Source: Gari tellinella (taxonomy: Eukaryota > Mollusca > Bivalvia > Cardiida > Psammobiidae). Taken from it: DNA of 64,000 bases. The DNA lies in NCBI GenBank assembly GCA_922989275.2, contig OV277860.1:45764400-45828399 (forward strand), written 5' to 3'. Below, piece by piece: positions 1-28,104 of the stretch. The position numbers were made by a program, and so were the translations under genes. The notes under the pieces were generated by a model. It was not told the DNA's origin, did no database searches, and saw nothing but the letters and a program-made list of their open reading frames with translations. Numbering within the stretch: position 1 is the first letter of the stretch; each line of letters begins with the position of its first letter.

Positions 1-1075
1 TATGTGTTTGTATGTAGACAAGACCTTTACATGCACAGAAAAATTTAGACCCCTGTGACCTTGACCTTGAACTTAGGGCCTGTGTTTAGGTTTAGAAAAA
101 ATGCCTTTAACTTCTATGTCCTTTTAGGTATTGCTTTCATAGTTGGTATGTGTGTGTATATGGACATGACCTTTCGATGCACAGAAACGTTTAGACCCCT
201 GTGACCTTGACATAGAACTAAGAGCCTGTGTTTAGGTTTCGAAATCTGCGTTTAAGTTTCGAAAATCCATTTAACTTCTATATCCTTTGAGGTATTGCTT
301 TCATAGTTGGTATGTGTGTGTATATGGACAAGACCTTTCCATGCACAGATAAATTTGGACCCTTGTGACCTTGAACTCAGGGCCTGTGTTTAGGTTTTGA
401 AAAATGCCTTTTACTTCTATGTCCCTTGAGGTATTGCTTTCATAGTTGGTTTATGTGTGTATATGGACAAGACCTTTCCAGGCACTGCAAAATTTAGACC
501 CCTGTGACCTTGACTTTGAACTTAGGGCCAATATTTAGTTTTCGAAATCTGTGTTTTGGTTTTTCAAAATTTTTATTTCTCATATGTCCATTGAAATATT
601 CCTTTCATATTCAGTTTGCATGTGTATATGGACAACATCTTTCCTTGCATGCAAAATGTTTGAGCCCTCTGACCTTGACCTTGAACTAAGGACCCGCGTT
701 TAGGTTTCAAAGTCTGCGTTTAGGTTTCTCAAAATTTCTTTTAACTCATATATCCATTGAGATATTTCTTTAATATTTGGCATGCATGTGTATATGGACA
801 CGATCTTTCCATGCATGCAAAAAAATTAGCCCAGTGTCCTTGACCTTAAACTAAGGTCGCGAAAGGTTTTAGGTTTCGAAATCTGCGTTTAGGTTCAAAA
901 ATGCTTATAATTTCTATGTCCCTTGAGGTGTTATTTTCATATTTGATTTGCCAGTGTATATGGACAAGACCTTTCCATGCAGGCAAAAAGGTTGACCTCT
1001 GTGACCTTGAGTGTGCTTTTAAGTTTCTAAAGGTGCTGGTGGCGAGCTTTGTTGTCTCTCTGACAACTCTTGTTT
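1..1075. repeat. Tandem-core repeat element, monomers of 140-165 bp
   Basis: About seven diverged monomers, each carrying ctgtgaccttga, tatatggacaagacc and ttaggtttcgaaa, recur at roughly 52, 197, 361, 499, 664, 829 and 992. The element continues beyond base 1. It stops at ggcgagctttgttg...gacaactcttgtt, a terminus also found near 57893-57912. Confidence 0.85.
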
Positions 1076-1246
1076 AACTTTGAAACGACATTACAGACAG
1101 TCAAATTGAAGTAGACGACAATGAAACAGTGAACGGGTAAAAATCTCACGAAGAAATTTGGCTGTAAAAGGGTTACACCAGGCTAAAAGAAATGTAAAAT
1201 GTGCCATAACCCATCACACCATTTGACTGTTCTATTATATAGATAA

Positions 1247-1497
1247 TACAGTCAAAACTTCGATATCTCGACCTTGCTTAACTCGAACTATCCGATATGT
1301 CGACACTAGAACACGATATCTCGACCTCGCTTAACTCGAACTATCCGATATGTCGACACTAGAACTTCATTATTTCATACTCAGTTATGTCGAACATACC
1401 TGTATTTTAAAGTTAAAACGTGGCTAAGCCACGTTTTAACTTTGAAATACGGGTATGTTCGGCTTAGCCGAGTTCGAGATATCGAAGTTTGACTGTA
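1247..1497. repeat. C9-type palindromic MITE
   Basis: The ends are TACAGTCAAAACTTCGATA and its complement TATCGAAGTTTGACTGTA, consistent with a TA target. It contains a nearly perfect central hairpin around ACGTGGCTAAGCCACGT (about 1390-1470) and a short internal duplication of a TCGAACTATCCGATATG block. Confidence 0.8.
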
Positions 1498-1520
1498 GTA
1501 CCATTGACTAAGACTGCTTT

Positions 1521-1986
1521 TTATGCCCCCGGCATCGACAGATGCGGGAGCATATAGTAATCGTCCTGTCCGTCCGTCCTTCCGTCCGTCCGTAACCAGG
1601 TTAAGTAGATTTTACCGTTTCGTCTAGCATCAACACCGCTTATTCAAATGCTTAGATACTTATACAGTTGTTGCCTTTGACCATTCCCTATCCACCATTA
1701 TCACCCAACCTTGATTTTGACCTTGACCTTGACCTAATTTGGACTTAGAATATTTTGAATGGGCTATTTCTTGGTTAACTAGATTTTACCGTTTCGTCTA
1801 GCATCAACACTACTTACTACAATGCTTCTATACTTATACAGTTATTGCCTTGGACCATTACCAACGCACCAGTAATACCCAAGCTCAGTTTGACCTTGAC
1901 CTAATTTGGACTTAGAATATATTCAGAATATATTGTCAAGGATGCCACAAGGGGCATAAGCGTTTATTGAACGCACAGTCTTGTTG
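1521..1986. repeat. Tandem-core element with TATGCCCC/GGGGCATA ends
   Basis: It starts with a short hairpin (cggcatcgacagatgcggg), then catatagtaatcgtcctg, a (GTCC)n tract, and about two monomers of 165-180 bp containing attttaccgtttcgtctagc. It closes with ggggcataag and gcacagtcttgtt. Related to 4022-4678. Confidence 0.75.
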
Positions 1987-2079
1987 TTCTAAAATTTAGA
2001 GGGTTTAGAGATTAAACTGACAAGTTGACAACAGTCAAATTTCTTTATAACCACTACTATAAAGAGGACTAATTGATTG

Positions 2080-2190
2080 TTTAAAAGACAATTAACAACC
2101 TGAAACAAAGTGAAAGTAAAACAGAAAGCTCCTAAAGGAGTTTTCTGTTTAACTTTCAGCTTGCTTTATAAAGCATTTGGCTGCTTGACA
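2080..2190. repeat. Core B hairpin fragment (T6-like)
   Basis: The arms gaaagtaaaacagaaagctcc and its complement meet at 2129-2136. No recognisable terminal repeats remain. Confidence 0.6.
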
Positions 2191-2266
2191 TACCTAAAAA
2201 ATAACACAATTTAATGGAAGTAATAGAGGGGTTTTATGTACATAACCATGAAAGTTTGACTTTCAG

Positions 2267-20093
<17,827 letters not shown>

Positions 20094-20122
20094 CATTGTT
20101 GGACTGGTGTAGAAATCTGTCT

Positions 20123-20373
20123 TTAACCCTGTCCCCCCATAGAAGCGCCTTTTTGTGCAATTGGTTTATGCCTCCACCGAAGAAAATAGTTCCAGTTTAT
20201 ACCATCATGAACAATTAACATTACACATTTTATATAGCCTAGCATATTTTAGCTTAAAGCAGGCTGAAAGTAAAGCAGAATGTGCCTTAAGGCACATTCT
20301 GCTTTACTTTCAACCTGCTTTAAGTGGTCACCTGTCTTCAAAACCAGAAACAGGCTATGAGGTAAAGGGTTAA
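20123..20373. repeat. P2 MITE in the ATM 3' flank
   Basis: TTAACCCTGTCCCCCCATAG to GGTAAAGGGTTAA, with a perfect core B stem around aatgtgccttaaggcacatt. It lies 30 bp after the stop codon, so is probably transcribed. Confidence 0.85.
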
Positions 20374-20572
20374 GCCTGTCCCCCCATAGAAGTACCTGTT
20401 AGTGCAATTGGTTTATGCCTCCACTGAAGAAAAAAGTTACAATTTATACAGTCATAAGGAATGTTTCCTCTATCGTAGCAGATGGTAGATTAAAGCAGGC
20501 TGAAAACTTTTACTTTAAACCTGCTTTAAGTAGCCACCTGTCTAGAGAAAGGCTATTTAGTAAAGGGGTTAA
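20370..20572. repeat. P2 MITE with shortened hairpin, second in the 3' flank
   Basis: It shares TTAA at 20370 with its neighbour. Core B is shortened to ttaaagcaggctgaaaac and complement. Confidence 0.75.
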
Positions 20573-20690
20573 TGGGCATTTTTGTGACCATCAGGTTTAG
20601 TCCCCTTTTTCGGGGCCTTGAACTCTTTCACAATAACATTAATAATTGCCTCCACATAAGTGCCGTAAAGTCTCAGAATAAGTGCCATAA

Positions 20691-20701
20691 AATAAAATAA
20701 A
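20691..20701 (+). terminator. Candidate ATM polyadenylation signals
   Basis: Two overlapping AATAAA hexamers lie about 600 bp after the ATM stop. They are the first good cluster after the stop. A 3' UTR ending here would include the P2 hairpin elements at 20123-20572. cDNA ends would decide. Confidence 0.5.
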
Positions 20702-20719
20702 ATAATCATTGACAGCCTA

Positions 20720-20825
20720 AAATAAAGATGACTGCTTCAAGCAGGATGAAATTAAAACAGAAAGCTCCAAAGTAGCGTTCTGCTTTTTATTTTATTCTGT
20801 TTTAAGCAGTCACCAGCCTATAAAG
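20720..20825. repeat. Core B-like hairpin
   Basis: gactgcttcaagcaggatgaa, aaaacagaaagctcc and complements form a diverged stem. Ends were not identified. Confidence 0.6.
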
Positions 20826-20989
20826 AGAGATAGACTGTATTGCACTTATAACCACGGAGGTCAGACAAGAATGAAGGTAAAGATAGTGGGACTCAAGAGT
20901 GATAGGAGAATGGTTTTGAAAGTTAATACAGTCAAACCTGTGTTAGGCATCCACTGAATGAAGAAGCATAGAGATTGTAAAAACAGGTG

Positions 20990-21115
20990 ACCTCTTAATG
21001 CAGGGCAAAAGTAATTCAGAAGGCTCCTCTTAATGCAGGGCAAAAGTAACGCAGAAGGCTCCAATAGGAGCCTTCTGCATTACTTTTGCCCTGCAGTGCA
21101 TTAAACTGCTACCAG
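20990..21115. repeat. Core B-like hairpin with duplicated left arm
   Basis: The block taatgcagggcaaaagta...cagaaggctcc occurs twice in direct orientation before the single complementary right arm. An isolated tacagtcaaacctgtgttag sits upstream at 20928. Confidence 0.7.
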
Positions 21116-21190
21116 TCATAAATATGTAATACAGGTTTGTACTGAACGGTACAGTTGTGAAAACTTCAGTTTGTAGTACATAGCCTTGTT

Positions 21191-21455
21191 GGGGCCTCCG
21201 TGGCCTAGTGGTACATGTATAGTCACTGTGACTTACATCACTAAGCTCCTCACCACTGTAGGTTTGAATCCCGGTTTTGACACTTCAGATTTTTCATGTG
21301 GGGAAGCCTTTCAGGCTGGTGATTCTACCCAGTTGCCGAATTGTTCCTAAATTAGTGCATAAAGGGTTTCTTGGGCCATCCTCCATCTGCAATTAGCTGG
21401 ACGTCTCGAGATGACTGAAATACTGTTCAAGGATCGTAAAAATTCAAATCAACTA
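21191..21455 (+). repeat. tRNA-derived SINE, second copy
   Basis: The same order of head (ggggcctccgtggcctagtgg), B-box-like ggtttgaatcccgg, body (ctacccagttgcc, ggacgtctcgagatgac) and A-rich tail as at 2891-3175. Confidence 0.8.
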
Positions 21456-21502
21456 CCTTGTTGATATCATGGACCTATTTCATCGTATGTTTAAAGGCAT
21501 GG

Positions 21503-21742
21503 TACAGTGGAGAAAACGTTATTCTTTCCCAATAAACGTGTTTACGCTGAAACTGTCATTTCGAATGCAAACAGTTTGGAGCCAGATCAGACACCGGGTA
21601 ACCGGGCATCTGATCAGGCTCTAAACTGTTTGCCACTCAGATAAAAACGAAAACTCAGAATTATTAAAAAGTTGTAATTTTATACTTATTAGGGCTTTTC
21701 GTTTGCATCTAAACGGGAAATAATAACGTTTTCTCCACTGTA
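21503..21742. repeat. M1 MITE
   Basis: TACAGTGGAGAAAACGTTAT and AACGTTTTCTCCACTGTA with core A (gacaccgggtaaccgggcatc). Confidence 0.9.
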
Positions 21743-21784
21743 ATGTTATTTGTTAATGTGTATTGTTATCTTTGTATTTGTTTA

Positions 21785-21920
21785 ATGCTATCCTTGCCTA
21801 GATTTATCAGGTCTGAAGGTAATAAGGTGTTTGAGTTGAGTCTCATGTCATTCTCAAAACTCAAAATCTGATAAATCATATTCTTGCAAACAATTTCAGA
21901 CTCGACTCAAACGCTTTATT
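21785..21920. repeat. Hairpin-like repeat
   Basis: Imperfect symmetry between gatttatcaggtctgaag, gtgtttgagttgagtctc and ctcgactcaaacgc, gataaatc. No copy was recognised elsewhere in the window. Confidence 0.4.
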
Positions 21921-21934
21921 GTCTGTTGTTCGGA

Positions 21935-22152
21935 GAGAGCTGTTATAGGGAGGGAAAATGGCTTACATTTGCAATCCAGATTAGATACCAATGACGCTTT
22001 TTTGTGGAAAACAGCAGACAACAATTTTAAGCAGACAATATTGCAGCCGCCTAAAGTTTGGACATAACAGTTTGGTTTGGGTAGCAGTGGTAAGGGTTGT
22101 TGTAGGGAGGGAATTGTTGTTCAGAGGTCCGTTGTAGGGAGGGAGTACTGTA
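21935..22152. repeat. T8-related element, minus orientation, degenerate
   Basis: gttatagggagggaa, gcagacaacaattttaagcag and the end gttgtagggagggagtactgta match T8 (22622-22938), with a repeated terminal block. Confidence 0.6.
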
Positions 22153-22189
22153 ACACAAATTCACAAAAGGGTAAATACTGAAAAACATG

Positions 22190-22275
22190 TACAGTGGAGA
22201 ATCTGTTATTTTTTCCCGTTTAAACGCAAACGTACACAAACGCAAAGCACTAAAATGTAGAACTACACTATTTGG
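22190..22275. repeat. Truncated M1 MITE, left end
   Basis: TACAGTGGAGAATCTGTTAT, then gtttaaacgcaaacgtac, lost before the core. Confidence 0.75.
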
Positions 22276-22325
22276 TAATGTCTGCTTTAGAATACACTAC
22301 CGGTAGGCTTAAATGGGCTCACAGG

Positions 22326-22565
22326 TACAGTGGAGAAAACGTTATTCTTTCCCGTTTAAACGCAAACGCAAAGCACTAAAACGTAGAAAAATGCAACATT
22401 TGGACAATTCTGATAATTCTTGTTTATCTTGGTGGCAAACAGTTTGGAGCCTGATCAGACGACGGGTTACCCGGCGTCTGATCTGGTTCCAAACTGTTTG
22501 CACTGGAAATAATAGTTTTAGCGTAAACGCGTTTATTGGGAAAGAATAACACATTCTCCACTGTA
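22326..22565. repeat. M1 MITE
   Basis: Left TACAGTGGAGAAAACGTT, right CACATTCTCCACTGTA. Core A present with one mismatch at the tip (gacgacgggttacccggcgtc). Confidence 0.9.
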
Positions 22566-22621
22566 TGAGGTTATGCTTTCACTCTGTTTTTCTTTCTGAC
22601 AAAGAAAACTACATTTTATAG

Positions 22622-22938
22622 TACAGTGCTCCCTCCCCACAACTGTACCCTAAACAAGACAATTTTGTCCAACCTTTTAACTGCTGCAATATTGTCTGCT
22701 TAAATTGTAGTCTGCTGTTTTTCTCAAAGTCACATATTGGACATGTTGGTGGAAAATAACATAATGACAATTGACAAACAGCTTGAATCCAAATCAGATG
22801 CCGCGTTAGGCAGCGTCTGATCTGGATTCAAGCTGTTTGCTTATGTAAGCCTATTTCCCTCCCTATATCAATGCCCTCCAAACAGTACACACAATCTTTG
22901 TCTCCCACTTGGTGTTGTTGTAGAGAGGGAGCACTGTA
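22622..22938. repeat. T8 palindromic MITE (reference copy)
   Basis: TACAGTGCTCCCTCCCCACA at the left and GTAGAGAGGGAGCACTGTA at the right, TA edges. The centre is core A-like: gacaaacagcttgaatcc, aatcagatgccgcg and complements. The arms also hold attgtctgcttaaattgt. Confidence 0.8.
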
Positions 22939-22967
22939 CATGTACATTCATTATAGACTTATCATAC

Positions 22968-23217
22968 TACAGTGGAGAATCTGTTATTCTTTCCCAGTAA
23001 ACGTGTTTACGCTAAAACTATTATTTGCAGTGCAAACAGTTTGGAGCCAGATCAGACGCCGGGTAACCCGGCGTCTGATCAGGCTCCAAACTGTTTGCCA
23101 CCAAGATAAGCAAGAATTATCAGAATTGTCAAAAAGTTGTACTTTTCTCAGTTTTAGTGTTTTGCGTTTGCGTACATTTGCGTTTAAACTGGAAAGAATA
23201 ACAGGTTCTCCACTGTA
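22968..23217. repeat. M1 MITE
   Basis: A complete 250-bp copy in the opposite orientation to 5186-5435, with a perfect stem GACGCCGGGTAACCCGGCGTC. Confidence 0.9.
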
Positions 23218-23439
23218 TCACTTATTATTATGTGCATCATCATTGAATAAACAGTTATTGATTAGTGGTATTAAAATTTATACTTTTACAATTGTTGTTT
23301 GTTTTATTTTTTCAACAAAAGTTAAAATAGAATAACATTAAACCCATTGATTGATTTTAGAGTTTGCACAAAATGTCCACCCCTTCACAAATCAATGCAT
23401 AATTGACTAATTAGAACTGACTTGACTCCATAGATATTT

Positions 23440-23567
23440 CTATTTTATACAGAAATGAATATGTAACATTCCTATATCCTATCATATTGTAGCGTAAAGC
23501 AGGCTGAAAGCAAGCAAAGCAGATTGTTCCTTATGGCGCATTCTGCTTTAATTTTAATCTACTTTAA
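23440..23567. repeat. P2 fragment
   Basis: The flank tatatcctatcatattgtagc and a core B hairpin with aagcaagcaaag insertion, ending at ctttaaccc. Confidence 0.6.
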
Positions 23568-23815
23568 CCCATTACCCCATAAATACGTCTTTTTACGCTT
23601 TTAATTGTTTCCTCCACTCAAGAAAATAGTTCCACTTTATATAGTTATTCTTATGTACCATAAGAAATGTTTTCTTTATTCAAGCAGGTTATAGCTTTAA
23701 GCAGGCTGAAAGTAAAGCAGAATGTGCCTTTAGGCGCATTCTGCTTTACTTTCAACCTGCTTTAAGTGGTCACCCATCTTAAATACTTGAAACATGCTAT
23801 GGGGCAATTGGTTAA
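23564..23815. repeat. P2 MITE
   Basis: TTAACCCATTACCCCATAAAT to TATGGGGCAATTGGTTAA with an intact core B stem. It shares its left TTAA with the preceding fragment. Confidence 0.85.
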
Positions 23816-24260
23816 GCGGTCACGTTTCCGCTGAACTTTCAGAATCCAATAGGTTAACTTCGTTTTCAAAGGTCTAGTTATAACTAGGAAGTTTTGTAGC
23901 AGGCCGTCAGTTGTGTTTAGGTGAAACTGATAAATGGAATCTGATATTGTTGGGGGAAGGTCGTTCTTCACCCTTTCAACGCCAAGTTTTATCGTCTGTT
24001 TTAATCCTTTAAATGCCAAATATCGTCTGCATTGCTAGTGTTGTCAAATACATTTGGATTTTCAGTCGCCTCATTCTCTGTCTGTCCAATGTACAATTGA
24101 GAGTTACTCGGCGTCTGGGCTGGTTCCAAATGACCATCCATTTATGGAGTATAAACATGTATATTTGGTGACGATTACCCGAATTTATGACTCGTTGCTG
24201 GTACTGATGTTGTCAGCAGACACTGCCTGTTAACGCATTCAACCGTAGCGACGAGTATAC
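23816..24260. other. Mostly unassigned sequence
   Basis: Scattered P5-like motifs (caacgccaagttttatcgtctg, atgccaaatatcgtctgc at 23977-24035). Otherwise nothing recognised. Confidence 0.45.
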
Positions 24261-24269
24261 TTATCATTC

Positions 24270-24476
24270 ACAAACAGTGTACCTGTGAGGATTACACTTA
24301 TCCCATGCAAACAGTGTAGACCCTGATCAGAGGGCCCCTTAAGGAGCCCTCTGATCAGGGTCTACACTGTTTGTCAATTTGAAATATATTGTTAAAACCA
24401 ACCCCAAATAGTAAATAATGGACTAGACCTATTAATTGGAAGTGTCCATTAAAAGTTTCAGGGGTGAATGGGTTAA
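24270..24476. repeat. P3-related hairpin element
   Basis: A 66-bp near-perfect stem, 24303-24372 (acagtgtagaccctgatcag and complement), flanked by ggactagacctattaattgg and aggggtgaatgggttaa. Confidence 0.7.
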
Positions 24477-24559
24477 GTCTGCTACAATAACGTCTGTTTC
24501 CCACTTGTCGTCTGTAATTGTTTTAAAAATAAATGTTAAAGTCCTTACAGCTCAAACCC

Positions 24560-24645
24560 ACTTAACAAGAAGGCCAATCAGTTTGAATCCTGATCAGACA
24601 TCGCATGTCCTGACGTCTGATCTGGATCCAAACTACTTTTAAATT
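24560..24645. repeat. Core A hairpin, P5-like
   Basis: cagtttgaatcctgatcagac and gacgtctgatctggatcc face each other with a small loop. Confidence 0.55.
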
Positions 24646-24649
24646 CTAG

Positions 24650-25035
24650 TAAGGTCGCGATTAACAGTCCAAGGGCTGACTATAGAGTAATTGGTGTTCA
24701 TTGGTAATAAAACCCAATTCTTTTAACAGAAAAAAACACTGTGGTAAAGTAAGTTCCATGGCAATGCTCAGCCACCCGACTATATGTATTTTTATTTGAT
24801 GGGTCTATTTTTTTATCATACATGTATTTGCGTGTCATGTGAATGTTTTTAGACTGGTCATATTTTTATTTGAATGAATATATATATAGCAAATTCACCA
24901 TTCTGTTTTCAGTCTCTGTAATGTATTGGTAGGTTGAGTGGAATTTTGGTTTTGTCTGATACATTGAATAAACCCTGCTGTTCTACTTTTCTAACTTCAA
25001 CAGTAGATCTTTAATGTTTGAGGAGACAGTGGAAA
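24650..25035. other. AT-rich stretch, nothing recognised
   Basis: There is no exon, repeat unit or RNA gene that I can support. Short (ta)n runs occur near 24880. Confidence 0.45.
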
Positions 25036-25037
25036 TA

Positions 25038-25252
25038 ATTAATTCCTCCACTGAATAAATAGTTCCACTTTATACAGTCATGAACATGCAGCAGCACCGT
25101 AAATTTTTTTTTATATCATTGCAGATTTGTAGCTTAAAACAGGCTGACGGTAAAGCAGAATACGCCTAAATGCGCCCTTTGTTTTACTTTCGACCTGCTT
25201 TAAATGGCCACCTGTTTTTAAATGTAGACACAGGCTACGAGGTAAAGGGTTA
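25038..25252. repeat. P2 MITE
   Basis: ttaattcctccactgaataaa to gctacgaggtaaagggttaa, with a diverged core B. Confidence 0.65.
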
Positions 25253-25452
25253 AAGGTCACTGAGGTTATCTTTACCATGACGGTAAATAGAAATTATCTT
25301 TAGCTTTGGACTTATCGGCTGCTAAATGTGTGTACGGGAAGGAAGAATAATATTTTATCCACAGAAAAGATGGCTCACAAAGAAGACATGAATGTATTAT
25401 TTGCTCGATCAGCAAAGGTCCCAATATGGCATTTTAGGATTTACTGTACAGC

Positions 25453-25702
25453 TACAGTGGAGAAAACGTTATTCTTTCCCAATAAACGCGTTTACGCTAA
25501 AAACTATTTTTTCATTGCAAACAGTTTGAAGCCAGATCAGACGCCGGGTAACCCGGCGTCTGATCAGGCTCCAAACAGTTTGCCGCTCAGAGTAAAATAA
25601 ATAGTGAGAAATGTCAAAAATTTGTTATTTTCTACGTTTTAGTGCTTTGCGCTTGCGTACGTTTGCGTTTAAACGGGAAAGAATAGCGTTTTCTCCATTG
25701 TA
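25453..25702. repeat. M1 MITE
   Basis: TACAGTGGAGAAAACGTTAT and AGCGTTTTCTCCATTGTA with a complete core A. Confidence 0.9.
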
Positions 25703-25960
25703 CTTAATTCTCTCGTGCTTTCCACTGCCTGTTGGAGAGACCAATCTGCAATCAATCAACAATAAATATGCATGCTACAACATACTTCATGGTGCAAATG
25801 TTATGCAAATTGAATATTTAAAATAGTTCCCAGCGGTGAAAGGTGGTAAAGATTAATTCTGCCTTAGACGCAGGCTTTCACAATTCGTTATGCGTGATGG
25901 TGCCAATTCACTCACATGGAAAATGCACAGCAGACAAAAATTACTCATGACTCATATAGT

Positions 25961-25990
25961 TACAGTGGAGAAAACGTTATTATTTCCCGT
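25961..25990. repeat. M1 left-end stub
   Basis: tacagtggagaaaacg, then ttattatttcccgt, cut off by the P5 element that follows. Confidence 0.7.
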
Positions 25991-26234
25991 GTAACTCTTT
26001 CACTGCCAACGGCGCCAAAAGGTGACTGCAAACAGTTTGGACCCTGATCAGACGCTTCATTACGCGGCGTCTGATCAGGATCCACGTTGTTTGACACTCG
26101 TATCGACATTTCCTTCTGTAAAAAAACCCCTAAAGCTGGCTTTAAAAATATCGCAGACGACACTGGCAATGCAGACGATAGTTGGCGGAATGAGAGTTAA
26201 AGCAGACGATAAAACTTGGAAACGAAAGAGTTAA
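25990..26234. repeat. P5 MITE (uninterrupted sibling of the foldback host)
   Basis: A core A hairpin (ctgcaaacagtttggaccc...gatccacgttgtttg), then ccctaaagctggctttaaaa, cagacgac repeats and gagttaa. The run through 26135 supplies the empty site for the 28105-35762 insertion. Confidence 0.8.
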
Positions 26235-26460
26235 AGACATCTCCTGAAGACCTTTCGATCATAACGCCTTGCCAGATTTCCTTGCAAAAAACATGGGTCT
26301 TGTGGACATGTAGGTAGCAAAGAACCATTGAAGCTTCTCATGTGAGACCCGACCTTTATATTTGATAGTTTGGTTAGAAATAACCATTGAAAATCACTAG
26401 AGCATGAGTATAATCTGGGCCTCACCAGGTAAACTGAGATTGGTATAGCTTGTGATGCAT
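26235..26460. repeat. Repeat shared with 35832-36010
   Basis: agacatctcctgaagacctt, gcatgagtataatctgg and the stretch between are repeated after the P5 host at 35832 and, inverted, at 36062-36263. Confidence 0.8.
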
Positions 26461-26519
26461 GCTTTGGCAGTAAAATTCACACCTATCGAGACAATTGGGG
26501 GTAGTCCCTCAATGGACTG

Positions 26520-26755
26520 ATGAAACGTCTTTAAACGCAAGCGAAATACAAACGCATTGCAATAAAAAGTTGATAATGATTTTTTTAAAATTTTCTAACC
26601 ATTCATTTTAATCTTAGAGGCAAACAGGAAAGAGCACGGACAATCGCCAGGTTACCCGGCGTCTGATCTTGCCTCAAACTGTTTGCATAATATATAAATA
26701 TTTTTGTATGAACGCGTTTATTTTGAAATAATATCGTCTGCTGCACTGTATAAAT
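26520..26755. repeat. Degenerate M1 MITE
   Basis: Remnants aaacgcattgcaataaaaag, caggttacccggcgtctgatc, atgaacgcgtttatt and gctgcactgta lie in M1 order. Confidence 0.55.
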
Positions 26756-26842
26756 ATTCAGCAAAATATACAGACCATTTCACCTTCGGCATCCTGCATG
26801 CAAATTTGAGATATTTTTTGCAAACTATTTTGATAAACGAGG

Positions 26843-27008
26843 TACAGTGGAGAATCCGTTATTCTTTCCCGTTTAAACGCAAACGCAAAACAGTAATACG
26901 TAGAAAAGTGCAACTTTTAGACAATTCTGATAATTCATGTTTATCTTGGTGGCAAACAGTTTGGAGCAAGATCAGACGCCGGGTAAAATAATAGTTTTAG
27001 CGTCTGGC
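26843..27008. repeat. Internally deleted M1 MITE
   Basis: The left end through gatcagacgccgggta is directly joined to aataatagttttagcg. The right stem and end are missing. Confidence 0.75.
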
Positions 27009-27009
27009 A

Positions 27010-27529
27010 AACTTGAACAATCTTGATAGAGAACTTATAGATTATGCTATGTGCAAAGTATCTGAGCTCCGCCCCATGCGGTTTTTGACAAGAAGAATTT
27101 TTAAAATGTCCTTATTTATACATTTCGGTTGCCATGGCAACCAGAGTCCTGCATTGTTTTCAATTTCTTGAACTTTTAGCAGACGATAACCTTTTTTTCG
27201 AAAATATAAAAGCAGACAGTTAAAGTTGGTGTTTCAGGACTCAATTATTTCAAATTCCCTTCACATTGTTTGGACTCATTTGTCGGCGAGAAGGCTTGAC
27301 AAATGAAGGGTCAAATATGGCGACGTCTTCAATTCTTTATTCTTCAGAAAAATATCGTTCATTCATCTAAATTTCTCAGTAATTGATGTTAACGGATACC
27401 TCATCACAAAAATTCCACGGCACCAGGACCAAAGGTGTCTGCCTTGAAATAAACTATCAATTTTAGATGCCCTTATGCACACTTTATTACTGTCGTCTTA
27501 GCTAATCTAAGAAATTTACAAGTGACTCA
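27010..27529. other. Unassigned sequence
   Basis: agcagacgataaccttttt near 27180 resembles P5 flank; otherwise nothing recognised. Confidence 0.4.
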
Positions 27530-27730
27530 ATGACCAGAGGGGGAAGTCGCCTGTACCAACCGAGCACAAAGAGCACGGTCTTCAAGTACTCATTCTACCC
27601 GAGAACTATCCAGGAGTGGAACAGACCTCCTACCTTCATCACTGACTCCAGCAACATAGAGGGCGCTTTGCGGCTGCCATACGATCTGTGGCAGTTGCTT
27701 CCAGCTATTAGTCAGGGCCATCACAGGTAC
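27530..27730 (+). pseudogene. C-terminal remnant of a non-LTR retrotransposon polyprotein
   Basis: The translated stretch includes YQPSTKSTVFKYSFYPRTI followed by QEWN and P residues. The pattern YKYSFFPRTIxxWN marks the extreme C-terminus of many animal LINE reverse-transcriptase ORFs. No reverse transcriptase domain precedes it, and the frame runs on into P5 repeat sequence, so this is a relic. The clade cannot be fixed from so short a piece. Confidence 0.65.
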
Positions 27731-27924
27731 ATAATTTTAAATTTTGGAAGCTTTTACCAGTTTTACGGTAAGGAGGCGACTATCCCATTTTTACCCCATT
27801 CTGAGGTCAACTATTACAGTCTAAAGACTCCTGACCTAATTTCGGAAGAAGAAAAAAAAATGTATCGTCTGCAACAAAAAATCTCAAAATTATTAACTAT
27901 TTCATTACAAACAGCACCAATAGG

Positions 27925-28104
27925 CGACATTGCAAACAGACTGGATCCTGATCAGACGCCGCGCCACTGCCATCGTTGACAAAAGGCGACATTGCAAACA
28001 GTTTGGATCTTGATCAGACGGCGCGTTACGCGGCGTCTGATCAAGATCCAAACTGTTTGACATTCGTATCGACATTTCTCAAAGTCAAAACAACCCTAAA
28101 GCTG
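27925..28104. repeat. P5 MITE, left part (host of the foldback element), preceded by a P5 stub
   Basis: aggcgacattgcaaacag occurs twice (27922 and 27986). The second copy runs through a full core A stem to ccctaaagctg, where the foldback element begins. The remainder resumes at 35763. Confidence 0.85.

Noticed and set aside
1..2266. Further upstream ATM exons
   Set aside because: I found no segment with ATM-like residues bounded by splice sites; the stretch is filled by repeats.
22871..23335. A 154-residue open frame with a product recurring at many sites in the window (for example 5185-5547, 59102-59368, 62049-62465)
   Set aside because: It is the translation of M1 MITE copies. The shared peptide follows the inverted repeat, runs on both strands and has no start or splice context.
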